NCBI GenBank assembly: GCA_046498285.1
Contig: JAWOBA010000023.1
Span: 1-23,461 of the forward strand
Direction of reading: 5' to 3'
DNA length: 23,461 bases
Origin: B33-G16 sp046498285
GTDB lineage: Bacteria; Desulfobacterota; DSM-4660; Desulfatiglandales; B25-G16
In this document: one piece after another, positions 14,848 to 23,239 of the stretch
Numbering within the stretch: the first letter of the stretch is position 1
How the letters are laid out: every line of letters begins with the position of its first letter
Program-made: the position numbers and the translations under genes
Notes under the pieces: model-generated
Told to the model about the DNA's origin: nothing
Seen by the model: only the letters and a program-made list of their open reading frames with translations
Databases searched by the model: none

Positions 14848-15783
14848 TTAGCCAAGTCTCTTTAAATCATCTACAAGGGTCTGAACAGCCTGTGCCGACC
14901 TCTGAAGTCCATCATTCTCCTCATCTGTAAGTTTTATCTCTATTATCTCCTCTGCCCCTGCTGAACCAAGTTTTACCGGCACTCCTATAAATAAATTATG
15001 TATCCCATATTCACCTTGTAGATAGGAAACACAGGGAAGTATCTTTTTTTTATCCTTTAAAATTGCCTCAGCCATCTCCGTAGCTGCAGATGCAGGGGCA
15101 TAAAAAGCGCTTCCTGTTTTTAATAAACTAACAATCTCACCTCCACCATTTCTTGTCCTTTCAATAATGGCTTCAATCCTTTCACTGGAGATAAGCTCAG
15201 TGATAGGTATGCCTGCCACTGTAGAATACCTTGGAAGAGGAACCATAGTATCCCCATGGGCACCGAGTACAAAGGCATGTGTATTTTCAACCGAAACATT
15301 TAACTCCATGGCAATAAATGATCTAAACCTCGCAGAATCCAGTACTCCTGCCATGCCGATAACCCTTTTTTTGTCAAAACCACTGGTATCAAATGCTACA
15401 TGGCACATTGCATCTAAAGGATTACTTACAATAATTAGAATAGTATCAGGGGCAGCAGCTGCGATCTCCTTTATAACTGAGCTCATAATACCTGCATTGG
15501 TTGTGAGCAGATCATCTCTGCTCATTCCTGGTTTTCTGGGAATACCTGCTGTTACAATGACTATGTCTGAGCCCTCTGCAAGAGAATATTCATTGGTTGC
15601 GCCAATAATCTTTGAATCGTGCACCTCAATTGGAGCAGCCTCAACAAGATCAAGCGCCTTTCCAGCAGGCACACCTTCCAAGATATCAATCAATACAACA
15701 TCGGCGAGTTCTTTTTCAGCAATTCTCATAGCAACAGTTGCACCTACATTTCCGGCCCCTATAACAGTGACTTTTTTTCTCAT
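14848..15783 (-). CDS. mdh: Malate dehydrogenase, LDH-like type
   Basis: This 311-residue NAD-dependent enzyme interconverts malate and oxaloacetate in the TCA cycle. The nucleotide fold opens with VTVIGAGNVGATVA. The mobile loop GIPRKPGMSRDDLL has the Arg that selects a dicarboxylate substrate, where lactate dehydrogenases have Gln; this separates malate from lactate dehydrogenase. The catalytic His is in GAHGDTMVP, and SNPLDAM is also typical. The start is at 15783. A strong GGAGG (15795-15791) sits seven bases before this ATG, so the upstream in-frame codons at 15784-15801 are untranslated. TTGACA at 15852-15847 could be a -35 box, but the facing -10 (TAGCCT, 15829-15824) is weak. That -35 lies at the edge of a palindromic repeat. 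Confidence 0.94.
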   Translation of the reverse strand: MRKKVTVIGAGNVGATVAMRIAEKELADVVLIDILEGVPAGKALDLVEAAPIEVHDSKIIGATNEYSLAEGSDIVIVTAGIPRKPGMSRDDLLTTNAGIMSSVIKEIAAAAPDTILIIVSNPLDAMCHVAFDTSGFDKKRVIGMAGVLDSARFRSFIAMELNVSVENTHAFVLGAHGDTMVPLPRYSTVAGIPITELISSERIEAIIERTRNGGGEIVSLLKTGSAFYAPASAATEMAEAILKDKKKILPCVSYLQGEYGIHNLFIGVPVKLGSAGAEEIIEIKLTDEENDGLQRSAQAVQTLVDDLKRLG

Positions 15784-15851
15784 TTCTTTACCTCCTTTCA
15801 AAATGTAATTTATAATTTACTGTAGGCTATCTATCTTTTTTTTTATTGTCA

Positions 15852-16204
15852 AGAAGCATGATGCATAGATTGCAATTCAGACACTGGAATACCGGGAACA
15901 GCTGCAAGACCTCTTCACCGCAGAGCCGCAAAGAACGCAAAGATAGTTTTTTAGCCTTCCGCTGAGAGGGCGGAAGGCTAAAAGGAATCGTTCTATGGCA
16001 CGAGGAGATACTACGTGGAGAGAGAGGCTTATAGATTGCTGCTGTCGGTGCCGGAAAGCTGGGATTCTTTTCACGTGCCGTCCTCTCAACGGCACGTGAA
16101 AAAAGATTTCTCTCATCGTCCTCTGCGCCTCTGCGGTGAAATAAAGAGGGCGTTCATCACCAGGGAGATGGAGTGTCTGAATCATAGATGCATAGAAGCA
16201 TGAT
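15852..16204. repeat. Nested palindromic repeat element with two loop-complementary hairpins
   Basis: The element is flanked by 11-bp direct repeats AGAAGCATGAT (15852-15862 and 16194-16204). Inside lie inverted ATTCAGACACT (15875-15885) and AGTGTCTGAAT (16172-16182). Next come inverted TTCACCGCAGAG-type ends (15914-15937 against 16117-16140, 21 of 24 bases). Then come two 14-bp hairpins: 15949-15962 with 15970-15983 (TTAGCCTTCCGC stem, loop TGAGAGG) and 16068-16081 with 16089-16102 (TTTTCACGTGCCGT stem, loop CCTCTCA). The loops are exact reverse complements. Open frames across it are a by-product and are not called. Confidence 0.8.
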
Positions 16205-16314
16205 TGACATGCCATGGTTTGCCCATCTCTGGTTTGCAGCCTTGGGCAACACAAGATGGCAAATCCTGAATAACGGCATGATAGAGGCATGCTGACCAGA
16301 TTTTGGGTGATCTT

Positions 16315-16536
16315 TCACTTGGAAAGGAGGATCTTAAAGGTCTTATGCAGAAAGATTTCTTCTGCTCGTTTTGTATGAAAATGAGCTTCTATCCATGGCC
16401 CAGGTCTCAGTATATCCTTTCTATCAAAAAAGCCACCTCTGCCAGGAACATGAAGATAAGAATTGAATTCTACTTCAGAATGCGACCATAGTAAGCCAGG
16501 ATTGAAGACCAAGGGAACAAGAGAATTATCTGCCAT
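16315..16536 (-). CDS. Small hypothetical frame, doubtful
   Basis: It encodes 73 residues beginning MADNSLVPLVFNPGLLW and ending KTFKILLSK. I do not recognise the sequence. It has no signal peptide and no obvious membrane segment. The segment SYLHVPGRGGFFDRKD has a protein-like composition. The ribosome binding site is weak. It could be a gene fragment or chance. Confidence 0.25.
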   Translation of the reverse strand: MADNSLVPLVFNPGLLWSHSEVEFNSYLHVPGRGGFFDRKDILRPGPWIEAHFHTKRAEEIFLHKTFKILLSK

Positions 16537-16629
16537 ACTTTTCTGAACTGCCTTCTCATAACTTTACCCAGCACATCTTACGGCCGCAAGAAAAAACGTC
16601 AATCCTCACGAAATACAGGGCCAGGAAGA

Positions 16630-17697
16630 TCACACACTGAAACGAATGGAAAGGATATCTCCGTCCTTGACGATGTAGTCCTTCCCCTCGAGGCGGAAAA
16701 GTCCCTTTTCGTGGACCCCTCTTTCGGATTTGCAGGCGATCAGGTCACTATATGAAAAGCACTCCGCTCGGATGAATCCCCGGGCAAGGTCCGAGTGGAT
16801 GATCCCTGCAGCCTCCACGGCGGTCTGTCCCTTGCGGATATCCCAGGCCCGCACCTCATCCTTCCCCACGGTAAAAAAACTGATGGAATTGGAGATTTCG
16901 TAGGCCGAGTTCGTCAGGCGGTCCCTGGCAGATTCCTGTATTCCCATGTCCTCCATGAAAAGCCGTCTTTCCTCATCATCTAGACAGGACAGTTCCATTT
17001 CAAAGGTCCCAGCGAATTCCACCACGGCGCGATCCTTTCCAATTTCTTCCAACAGCTGCGGCTCCTTTCCGAAGATATCCTCACTCGAATTTAGTATGAC
17101 CAGGAGGGGCTTCTCGGTTAGGAACTGAAAACCGCTCACAACCTTCCGTTCATCCCTGTTAAGCCCGATTCGGGCAATGCCTGCGCCCCTGTTCAGAGAA
17201 TTTTGGATCTTTCGGAGAATTGTTTCTTCAAGCTGGGAGAGCGGTGCCTTCTGACCCCGTCCGTGGTTCAGGGCGATTTTCTCTAGCCGTCGTTCACAGA
17301 CTATCAGGTCCGAAATCAGCAGTTCCGTCTCCAACTGCTCGATATCGTCCAGCGGCGAGGGGGCCTCCCCCAGGACATTCGGGAAGTTTCTAACCACCAG
17401 CGCAAGCGTGTCCACGCCTCGCATCAATCCGATCGAGGTGTCCGGAAAGGATGTCATTCCTTCCGAATCACGGGCGAGTCCCGCAAAATCGACAACGTGC
17501 ACTGTAGCATATATGGTCTTTCGGGGCCGGTACATCTCGGAGAGATGGGTGATCCGTTCGTCGATTACGTTGACGACGGCGATATTTGGCTTGGATGTCA
17601 CGTCAGTATATGTCATGACCTCTGCCGTAAGTCCAGTCAGCGCATTGAAGATCGTTGTTTTGCCTGAGTTGGGCAGGCCAATCAGTCCTATCTCCAT
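16630..17697 (-). CDS. YchF/OBG-like P-loop GTPase/ATPase, divergent
   Basis: This 355-residue cytoplasmic protein has the Obg/YchF layout. Walker A is GLPNSGKTT at residues 7-15, a switch II DFAGL follows, and a G4 position reads NSSE rather than NKxD, as in YchF proteins that prefer ATP. A helical insertion lies at about 110-180. A C-terminal TGS-like domain (GQTAVEAAGIIHSDLARGFIRAE to the end) resembles the YchF tail. YchF binds ribosomes and is linked to translation and stress responses. The P-loop differs from the usual PNVGKST, so this may be a paralogue rather than the main YchF. ATG 17697 follows GGGAG and is preferred over an upstream in-frame start that would overlap the neighbour. 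The DUF554 gene ends 13 bp upstream, indicating an operon. Confidence 0.85.
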   Translation of the reverse strand: MEIGLIGLPNSGKTTIFNALTGLTAEVMTYTDVTSKPNIAVVNVIDERITHLSEMYRPRKTIYATVHVVDFAGLARDSEGMTSFPDTSIGLMRGVDTLALVVRNFPNVLGEAPSPLDDIEQLETELLISDLIVCERRLEKIALNHGRGQKAPLSQLEETILRKIQNSLNRGAGIARIGLNRDERKVVSGFQFLTEKPLLVILNSSEDIFGKEPQLLEEIGKDRAVVEFAGTFEMELSCLDDEERRLFMEDMGIQESARDRLTNSAYEISNSISFFTVGKDEVRAWDIRKGQTAVEAAGIIHSDLARGFIRAECFSYSDLIACKSERGVHEKGLFRLEGKDYIVKDGDILSIRFSV

Positions 17698-17710
17698 CCG
17701 TTCTCCCTTT

Positions 17711-18385
17711 TCACATCCATACGGCCCAGACGATGGCATACAGGATCGCGGGCAGAAAGTTCCCTATCGGGATATTTGTTACTTTCAAGAGGTTCATGCC
17801 AATCCCGATAATAAGCAAACCACCGGTGACTGTAACGCCGTTTAGGACGGCCGGATCCTGCATGAAGAGAAGACGTGATGCAAGGAGTGTGAGACCCCCC
17901 TGGATACCAAAAACGGGGAGCGCGGAGAAGGCAACACCGATCCCCAGGCCCGACGCGAGGGGAATCGCTACCACTCCATCGAGGAGGGACTTGACATAAA
18001 GCGTTGTTGGATCGCCGGCGGTGCCGTCCTGTATGGAGCCCACGATCATCATCGCTCCTGTCAGGTAGAGAACAGAGGCGGACATAAACCCCTCCGCGAA
18101 GGTCGACGAGTTAGAACGGGCATGTTCCTTAAGCCATTCACCGAGACGCACGATCCAGTGCTCTATCCTGATCAACTCCCCGGTTATTGCACCGACTAGC
18201 ATGCAGCCCATGGTCACGATAAGATCGGTGACGGCCAGGGCCATTTGAATGCCAACAAGCACGACGGAAAGGCCGAGTGCCTGTATCATGATCGTCTTGA
18301 TTCTTTCGGGAAGTCGTTTTCTTATGGTCACGCCTATCAGACCTCCCGCAATAATGACTCCTGTGTTGACCAGTGTTCCTGTCAA
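17711..18385 (-). CDS. DUF554 family membrane protein
   Basis: This 224-residue integral membrane protein has about six to seven hydrophobic segments. It opens with GTLVNTGVIIAGGLIG, and the sequences VGIQMAL, GSIQDG, KSLLDGVVAIPLASGLGIGVAFSA and GGLLIIGIGMNLL are characteristic of the DUF554 (YqgA/YdfK) family. Function is unknown; a transport role is usually supposed. The start is TTG at 18385, with AAGGAG eight bases upstream. It lies 13 bp before the YchF-like gene on the same strand, so the two are probably co-transcribed. Their functional link is not established. Confidence 0.88.
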   Translation of the reverse strand: MTGTLVNTGVIIAGGLIGVTIRKRLPERIKTIMIQALGLSVVLVGIQMALAVTDLIVTMGCMLVGAITGELIRIEHWIVRLGEWLKEHARSNSSTFAEGFMSASVLYLTGAMMIVGSIQDGTAGDPTTLYVKSLLDGVVAIPLASGLGIGVAFSALPVFGIQGGLTLLASRLLFMQDPAVLNGVTVTGGLLIIGIGMNLLKVTNIPIGNFLPAILYAIVWAVWM

Positions 18386-19066
18386 AGTGATGACTCCTTT
18401 TCGCTGTCCGATAAAACCTGGCTACCTGAAGTGCGGAAGACATCGCCGGCCCGGCATCTCGGTAGTAGATAGATCTTCTTTTTTTTGGACTCCGACTATA
18501 CGGGATACGGCCTTGGGTGTCAAACCAAAATAAATCTCATGATATTGTGGGGGAAGGGTAAATATATGGCTGAAACCGTAGGTTGTATGAGGGTACTCAT
18601 TTGATTTAAGGGATAATGGTATGATTTTATGTATTCAGCGTTATTGATTGCCGGCAGTGCACTTTGTACCTGTCTTTTTCACTGCTATTATCTGGTTATT
18701 TTAGCGATAATTTTAACAATCTACAGCGCACGTGCTTAATTCCACGAGAAGTCTTATTACTCGGACCACATAGAATATATTTTTCAATATATTTCCAGCA
18801 GGTTCCCTGATACGCTTCTTATCTGACCAGGCTCTCCTATGTGATTTCAAAGATTGATGAAAGAGCAGAGATTTGGGATGTGGCCTGTATCTCGCAGAAT
18901 TTGATCTGATATAACCTTTTTCTGAATGAATTTATTTTAGTGCTGGCAAAAAGCAACGTGGAGCCATGTACTATTTAACTGCTTCCCATGAAGATTATTT
19001 TTACATCAAAAGGCCTCTTTATTTTAAATTGCTTCGTTTCTTGTAAAGTAGTATGTAAAAAAGGCT
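18386..19066. other. Divergent intergenic stretch of about 680 bp
   Basis: It separates the leftward DUF554 gene from the rightward LD-carboxypeptidase gene and so should hold promoters for both, but none was clear enough to mark. A 36-residue hydrophobic frame at 18629-18739 is listed separately. No strong inverted repeat was seen. Confidence 0.4.
18629..18739 (+). CDS. Possible 36-residue membrane microprotein
   Basis: The frame MYSALLIAGSALCTCLFHC continues into a second very hydrophobic half and ends SARA. It would span the membrane once. The ribosome binding site is weak. An AT-rich region produces such frames by chance, so this is only a possibility. Confidence 0.18.
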   Translation: MYSALLIAGSALCTCLFHCYYLVILAIILTIYSARA

Positions 19067-19972
19067 ATGACTGCTTCACCTATCATAAAAGGACAATGTC
19101 TGCTGCCTAATCAGTCAGTTGGGATCATTGCACCGGCAAGTCCTGTACAAGAGTCTGAGATATCAAAAGGCTTACAGCTTTTAGAATCTTTTCCATTAAA
19201 AATAAAACAAGGCAAACATCTCTTTGATCATCTAAATTATCTGGCCGGCTCTGATTATGATAGGGTATCCGATCTTCATGAAATGTTTTCCAATCCTGAG
19301 GTAGTAGCGATTTTTTGTGCTCGAGGAGGATATGGATCAGCAAGGCTTCTCGAAAAGATCGATTTTGACCTGATACAAAAAAACCCAAAGATAATGGTCG
19401 GTTTCAGTGATCTAACAGCGCTTTTGCTCGCGATATATAAAGAAACTGGTTTAATCACTATTCATGGCCCCACCTTGTCGGATCTTCCAAAAGGCATAAA
19501 CTGGGAGCATTTATCAAGGCTGATTGCTACACTATATAAGCCCCAGGTTTATTTTAAACAGGGAAAAGAAATGCATAAAGGGACTGCAAAAGGTATTCTT
19601 TTGGGCGGGAATCTTTCAACAATTTGTGCTCTTCTGGATACGCCCTTTCTCCCCTCCTTTGAGAACGCAATCCTTTTTTTGGAAGAGAAGGGAGAATCTC
19701 CCTATAGGCTGGATCGAATGCTAACCCAGCTTCTGCTTAGCGGTCGCCTAAATGCCTTATCGGCTCTAATTATCGGTCAAATTGAAAATTGTGGGGAACA
19801 AAATATTATTTGTAGACTACTTAGTGAACGACTTGGTGGCCTCAAAATGCCAGTGGTAAAAGGTTTGCCTGTTGGGCATGGAAATGAAAACATATCGTTG
19901 CCTCTTGGTCTGCCTGCTGTGCTTGATACTGAAAGAATGCTTCTCACAATAGACGAAACAGCGGTATCATAG
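19067..19972 (+). CDS. ldcA: Muramoyltetrapeptide LD-carboxypeptidase (peptidase S66, LdcA-like)
   Basis: This 301-residue serine peptidase removes the terminal D-Ala from murein tetrapeptides, a cytoplasmic step in cell-wall recycling. The Ser-Glu-His triad of family S66 is complete: Ser114 in VGFSDLTAL, Glu206 in LFLEEKGE followed by YRLDRML, and His271 in GHGN. IIAPASP near the N-terminus and CARGGYGSARLL are family landmarks. There is no signal peptide, in line with a cytoplasmic location. AAGG lies upstream of the ATG. The next gene is a serine hydrolase 219 bp downstream, then mpl. Together they handle the peptide part of recycled murein. Confidence 0.92.
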   Translation: MTASPIIKGQCLLPNQSVGIIAPASPVQESEISKGLQLLESFPLKIKQGKHLFDHLNYLAGSDYDRVSDLHEMFSNPEVVAIFCARGGYGSARLLEKIDFDLIQKNPKIMVGFSDLTALLLAIYKETGLITIHGPTLSDLPKGINWEHLSRLIATLYKPQVYFKQGKEMHKGTAKGILLGGNLSTICALLDTPFLPSFENAILFLEEKGESPYRLDRMLTQLLLSGRLNALSALIIGQIENCGEQNIICRLLSERLGGLKMPVVKGLPVGHGNENISLPLGLPAVLDTERMLLTIDETAVS

Positions 19973-20191
19973 AGTTTGTTGGGTTATTGCGCAGGATATA
20001 AGATGATTTACACCATATTTAGAACCGTGAAATCACCTGTATGGATAAAAAGCAGGATGTTCACCACTCAATCACTACGATTGTTCAAGACGCTGAGCTC
20101 AAGCGAAGGTGACCGGTGGTGAATAATTAAGGATTTTAATAGAGTGTTAGCTTCGTTGCATGTGCCAGCTATTATGTGCATGTATTAGGAA

Positions 20192-21277
20192 ATGACAAAT
20201 AAACTAACCGAAATTCTAAAGAGAGGATTAAAGGAAAAAGTTTACCCGGGTGCTGTTCTTATGGTTGCACGTGGTAAAGACATCGTTTTTTTTCACAGCC
20301 TGGGAAAGAGATCATTAAAGCCTCCATCCCTTCCCATGGACAATAAAACGATATTTGATTTAGCCTCTTTGTCAAAACCATTAGCAACAACACTTGCTCT
20401 CATGAAACTTACAGAAGAGAATCTTCTCGATCTGGATGAACCTATTTCGTCCCTAATAAAGCCTTTTCCCTGGAAAGACAAGATTGACATAACCCCCCGC
20501 CTCCTATTAAATCATTGTTCGGGACTACCTGGCTGGAAACCCTATTATTTTGACCTGATAAAAATACCAATACAAGAGAGAAAGCCAATGGTAAGGCGTA
20601 TGATCATGGAAGAGGCTTTATACGAGAACCCGAAGACCATGTCCATTTATAGTGACCTGGGGTTTATGATCTTAGAGTGGATCATAGAAATAGTTTCCGG
20701 TCAGGATTTGTCCTCATTTATAGAAGCAGCCTTTTACCAACCCTTGGGCCTAAAAACCCTTTATCTTGATCAAATAAATAGTGATGCGGGACAAAAAAAA
20801 GAGTTATACGCTGCTACAGAGCATTGCCTATGGAGAAAAGAAATCGTTCAAGGTCATGTCCATGATGAAAATGCCAGTGCCCTTGGGGGATATTCTGGTC
20901 ATGCTGGGCTCTTTGGAACAGCTCTGGATATTTTTGCCCTGACCACCGCATTAGTAAATATTTATAATGGCTACAAGTCAGACCTCCTTAAGACTAGAAC
21001 TCTTAAAATATTTCTCTCCCGGCAAGAACTTGTCCCGGATTCTACATGGGCACTTGGATGGGATACTCCATCAAAACAGGATTCCAGTTCAGGGAGCTAT
21101 TTTAGCTCAAACAGTATCGGCCATACTGGATTTACAGGCACTTCTCTATGGATAGATTTAGAAAAACATATAACAGTAATATTTTTGACAAACCGTATTC
21201 ATCCAACAAGATTAAATGAAAAGATAAAACATTTTCGCCCTGAACTTCACAACATTATTATGCGAGATTTGGTATGA
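20192..21277 (+). CDS. Serine hydrolase, class C beta-lactamase/D-Ala-D-Ala peptidase fold
   Basis: This 361-residue protein has the three motifs of penicillin-recognising enzymes: Ser59-x-x-Lys62 in LASLSKPLAT, YSD in SIYSDLGFM in place of YxN, and HTG in IGHTGFTG. LLLNHCSGLPGW and YQPLGLKTL are typical of the esterase/beta-lactamase class C branch. No signal peptide is visible (MTNKLTEILKRGLKEK), so it should be cytoplasmic, unlike resistance beta-lactamases. Between an LD-carboxypeptidase gene and mpl, a role as an amidase or peptidase on recycled muropeptides is likely. That is inferred from context. It should not be read as an antibiotic-resistance gene. No good ribosome binding site is visible before the ATG; GGAA sits close at 20188-20191. 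Confidence 0.85.
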   Translation: MTNKLTEILKRGLKEKVYPGAVLMVARGKDIVFFHSLGKRSLKPPSLPMDNKTIFDLASLSKPLATTLALMKLTEENLLDLDEPISSLIKPFPWKDKIDITPRLLLNHCSGLPGWKPYYFDLIKIPIQERKPMVRRMIMEEALYENPKTMSIYSDLGFMILEWIIEIVSGQDLSSFIEAAFYQPLGLKTLYLDQINSDAGQKKELYAATEHCLWRKEIVQGHVHDENASALGGYSGHAGLFGTALDIFALTTALVNIYNGYKSDLLKTRTLKIFLSRQELVPDSTWALGWDTPSKQDSSSGSYFSSNSIGHTGFTGTSLWIDLEKHITVIFLTNRIHPTRLNEKIKHFRPELHNIIMRDLV

Positions 21278-21350
21278 TTAGATAGCATTGTCAGACCATG
21301 GGGTTCGGTTTATGCTTGACTGCTCTCGGTCTTAGTTATGGGAATTGCGT

Positions 21351-22787
21351 ATGGATTATAATAAGCTTACTCTGCCACAAAATGCCCATATTCATTTAAT
21401 GGGAATCTGCGGGGTAGGAATGTCATCCTTGGCAGGGATGCTCCAGGAGAAAGGATATGCCATTACGGGATCCGATCATAATATCTATCCCCCAATAAGT
21501 ACCTTCTTGGATCGGCTATCAATCCCAGTAAAGAAAGGTTATTCCCCTCAAAACCTCTATCCTAAGCCAGATCTGGTAATCGTAGGAAATGCAATCACCA
21601 GGAATAATCCTGAATCAGAAAAATTGCTTAAACTCAACATCCCATATCTCTCCATGCCGCAGGCACTGAAGAAGTTTGCCATGAAAGGGAAGAAATCTAT
21701 TGTGATTGCCGGAACCCATGGGAAGACAACCGTGTCTGCTTTAACCGCATGGATTCTAGATGTAGCCGGCTTGAATCCATCTTTTATGATCGGAGGTATT
21801 GCTAAAAACTTTAACGGTAATTTTAAATTATCACGCGGCCCATACTTCGTGATTGAGGGCGATGAATATGATACGGCATTTTTTGACAAAGGACCTAAAT
21901 TCCTGCATTATGAACCTTACCTGGCTGCTATCACCAGTATCGAATTTGACCACGCAGACATCTATAAGGGGATTGAGGAGATAAAGGATTCCTTTGCAAG
22001 GTTTATTGCGATAGTACCGAAAGAAGGAACCATATGCGTAAACAATGATGATCTGCTCGCTGCAGATTTGATTAAAGTATCGCGATGCCCCGTTGTGCGT
22101 TTTGCAACTCGAAGCGATGGGGATCTCACTGGTGGGGACGTGATATCTAAGGGTGGTAAAACAAGGTTTACTATAGTAAAAAAAGACAAGGAGTTTATAC
22201 GCGCGACTACTGATCTTTTCGGAGATTACAACATATCCAATATCCTTGCTGCAACCGCAATCTCTTCTGTAATCGGAATACCCCATGAAACCATTGTTAG
22301 GGCTATTGAGACCTTTCAAGGGGTCAAGCGGAGGCTTGAGGTTTTAGGGGAGTATAACAAAATAACTGTGATAGATGATTTTGCGCACCATCCAACGGCG
22401 GTGAGAGAAACAATAAAAGCAGTAAAGAGCCATTACGGAAACCGACGCCTTGTTGCTGTTTTTGAACCGCGATCAAATTCAAGTCGAAGAAAGATCTTCC
22501 AGAATGCTTACGCCGATTCCTTTACTGACGCTGATGTCGTTATCATTCCAGAACCTCCCATGATGGATAAAATTCCATTCAATGAAAGGTTTTCTTCTCG
22601 CCAACTGATGGCTGATCTAAAAAAGAGAGGTATTGAGGCCCACTACTTTCCAGATAACCACACCCTTATTAATGGACTCATTGCCCATAGTAAACCAGGA
22701 GATGTAATCCTTGTAATGTCCAATGGGGCCTTTGGTAACATTCAAGGGCACATTATCAATTACCTTAAAGCAAAGTCTGATTGTTAG
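21351..22787 (+). CDS. mpl: UDP-MurNAc:L-Ala-gamma-D-Glu-meso-DAP ligase
   Basis: This 478-residue Mur-family ligase joins recycled murein tripeptide to UDP-MurNAc using ATP, short-cutting new peptidoglycan synthesis. The N-terminal Rossmann domain opens with HLMGICGVGMSSLAGMLQ. The ATP loop is AGTHGKTTVSAL, followed by IEGDEYDTAFFD. The C-terminal domain has DDFAHHPTAVRET and FEPRSNSSRRKIFQ, which distinguish Mpl from MurC. The length is normal. The ATG at 21351 has GGGA seven bases upstream; a TTG at 21345 is the alternative. The gene lies 73 bp after the serine hydrolase gene and probably shares its transcript. Use of this enzyme implies meso-diaminopimelate murein. Confidence 0.93.
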   Translation: MDYNKLTLPQNAHIHLMGICGVGMSSLAGMLQEKGYAITGSDHNIYPPISTFLDRLSIPVKKGYSPQNLYPKPDLVIVGNAITRNNPESEKLLKLNIPYLSMPQALKKFAMKGKKSIVIAGTHGKTTVSALTAWILDVAGLNPSFMIGGIAKNFNGNFKLSRGPYFVIEGDEYDTAFFDKGPKFLHYEPYLAAITSIEFDHADIYKGIEEIKDSFARFIAIVPKEGTICVNNDDLLAADLIKVSRCPVVRFATRSDGDLTGGDVISKGGKTRFTIVKKDKEFIRATTDLFGDYNISNILAATAISSVIGIPHETIVRAIETFQGVKRRLEVLGEYNKITVIDDFAHHPTAVRETIKAVKSHYGNRRLVAVFEPRSNSSRRKIFQNAYADSFTDADVVIIPEPPMMDKIPFNERFSSRQLMADLKKRGIEAHYFPDNHTLINGLIAHSKPGDVILVMSNGAFGNIQGHIINYLKAKSDC

Positions 22788-23239
22788 ATCTAACACACTG
22801 ATTATTGATGACATTCTACAATCTTCATAATTTTTTCATTACTTCATTCTATCAAATATTATGCGTGTATTTTTTAACTATTCAGGTTGTCAGGTTTAAG
22901 CCCGCCCTGGCGCGATTTGTCTGAAATATTCTATTGTTCCTATAATATGTTAGAAGTTGTGTCAGTATAGATCAGGCTTAAAGCCAGGTCTGGGCCAGGG
23001 ACGCTGCTTCCTTGGCAACTATTGAAGTTACTAATTAGTTATAAGTCCTGGCAATGCAGCCTCTTTTGACCAATATCTATTCCAATAATTCAGGCAGCTT
23101 TATTCAAAACAATATTTGCTCCTTGGCGTTTTACTTTTTGATTAAATTCTGTTACTTTTTTCATAGCGTCCTCTTTTTGTGTATATGTGTTTTTGTTTAT
23201 AGGTTAAACGTATCACATATGCGAGGGCGCTGTTAAATC
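22788..23239. other. Non-coding stretch after mpl
   Basis: A perfect GTTAGATCTAAC palindrome (22783-22794) overlaps the mpl stop codon but has no loop or T-run. TTTAAGCC (about 22896) and its inverse GGCTTAAA (about 22975) bracket an 80-bp AT-rich piece. No gene is seen. Confidence 0.35.

Larger units (their letters stand above)
15784..16629. other. Intergenic stretch with nested palindromic element and a doubtful small frame
   Basis: The left part holds the mdh ribosome binding site and a possible -35 box. 15852-16204 is a structured repeat described separately. The right part (16205-16629) holds one doubtful small frame (16315-16536). Nothing else was recognised. Confidence 0.4.

Noticed and set aside
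15167..15808. A 213-codon plus-strand frame opposite mdh.
   Set aside because: It is antisense to a well-supported malate dehydrogenase; its composition (Ser/Ala/Ile rich) is a by-product of the real gene.
15877..16290. A 137-codon minus-strand frame between mdh and the YchF-like gene.
   Set aside because: It spans the nested palindromic repeat; the translation mirrors the repeat hairpins rather than a protein family.
20192..21277. The beta-lactamase-fold gene as an antibiotic-resistance determinant.
   Set aside because: No signal peptide, and flanked by murein recycling genes; motifs fit the broad esterase/peptidase branch.
22783..22794. GTTAGATCTAAC palindrome as an mpl terminator.
   Set aside because: It is a perfect palindrome with no loop and no T-run, so it is unlikely to terminate transcription.
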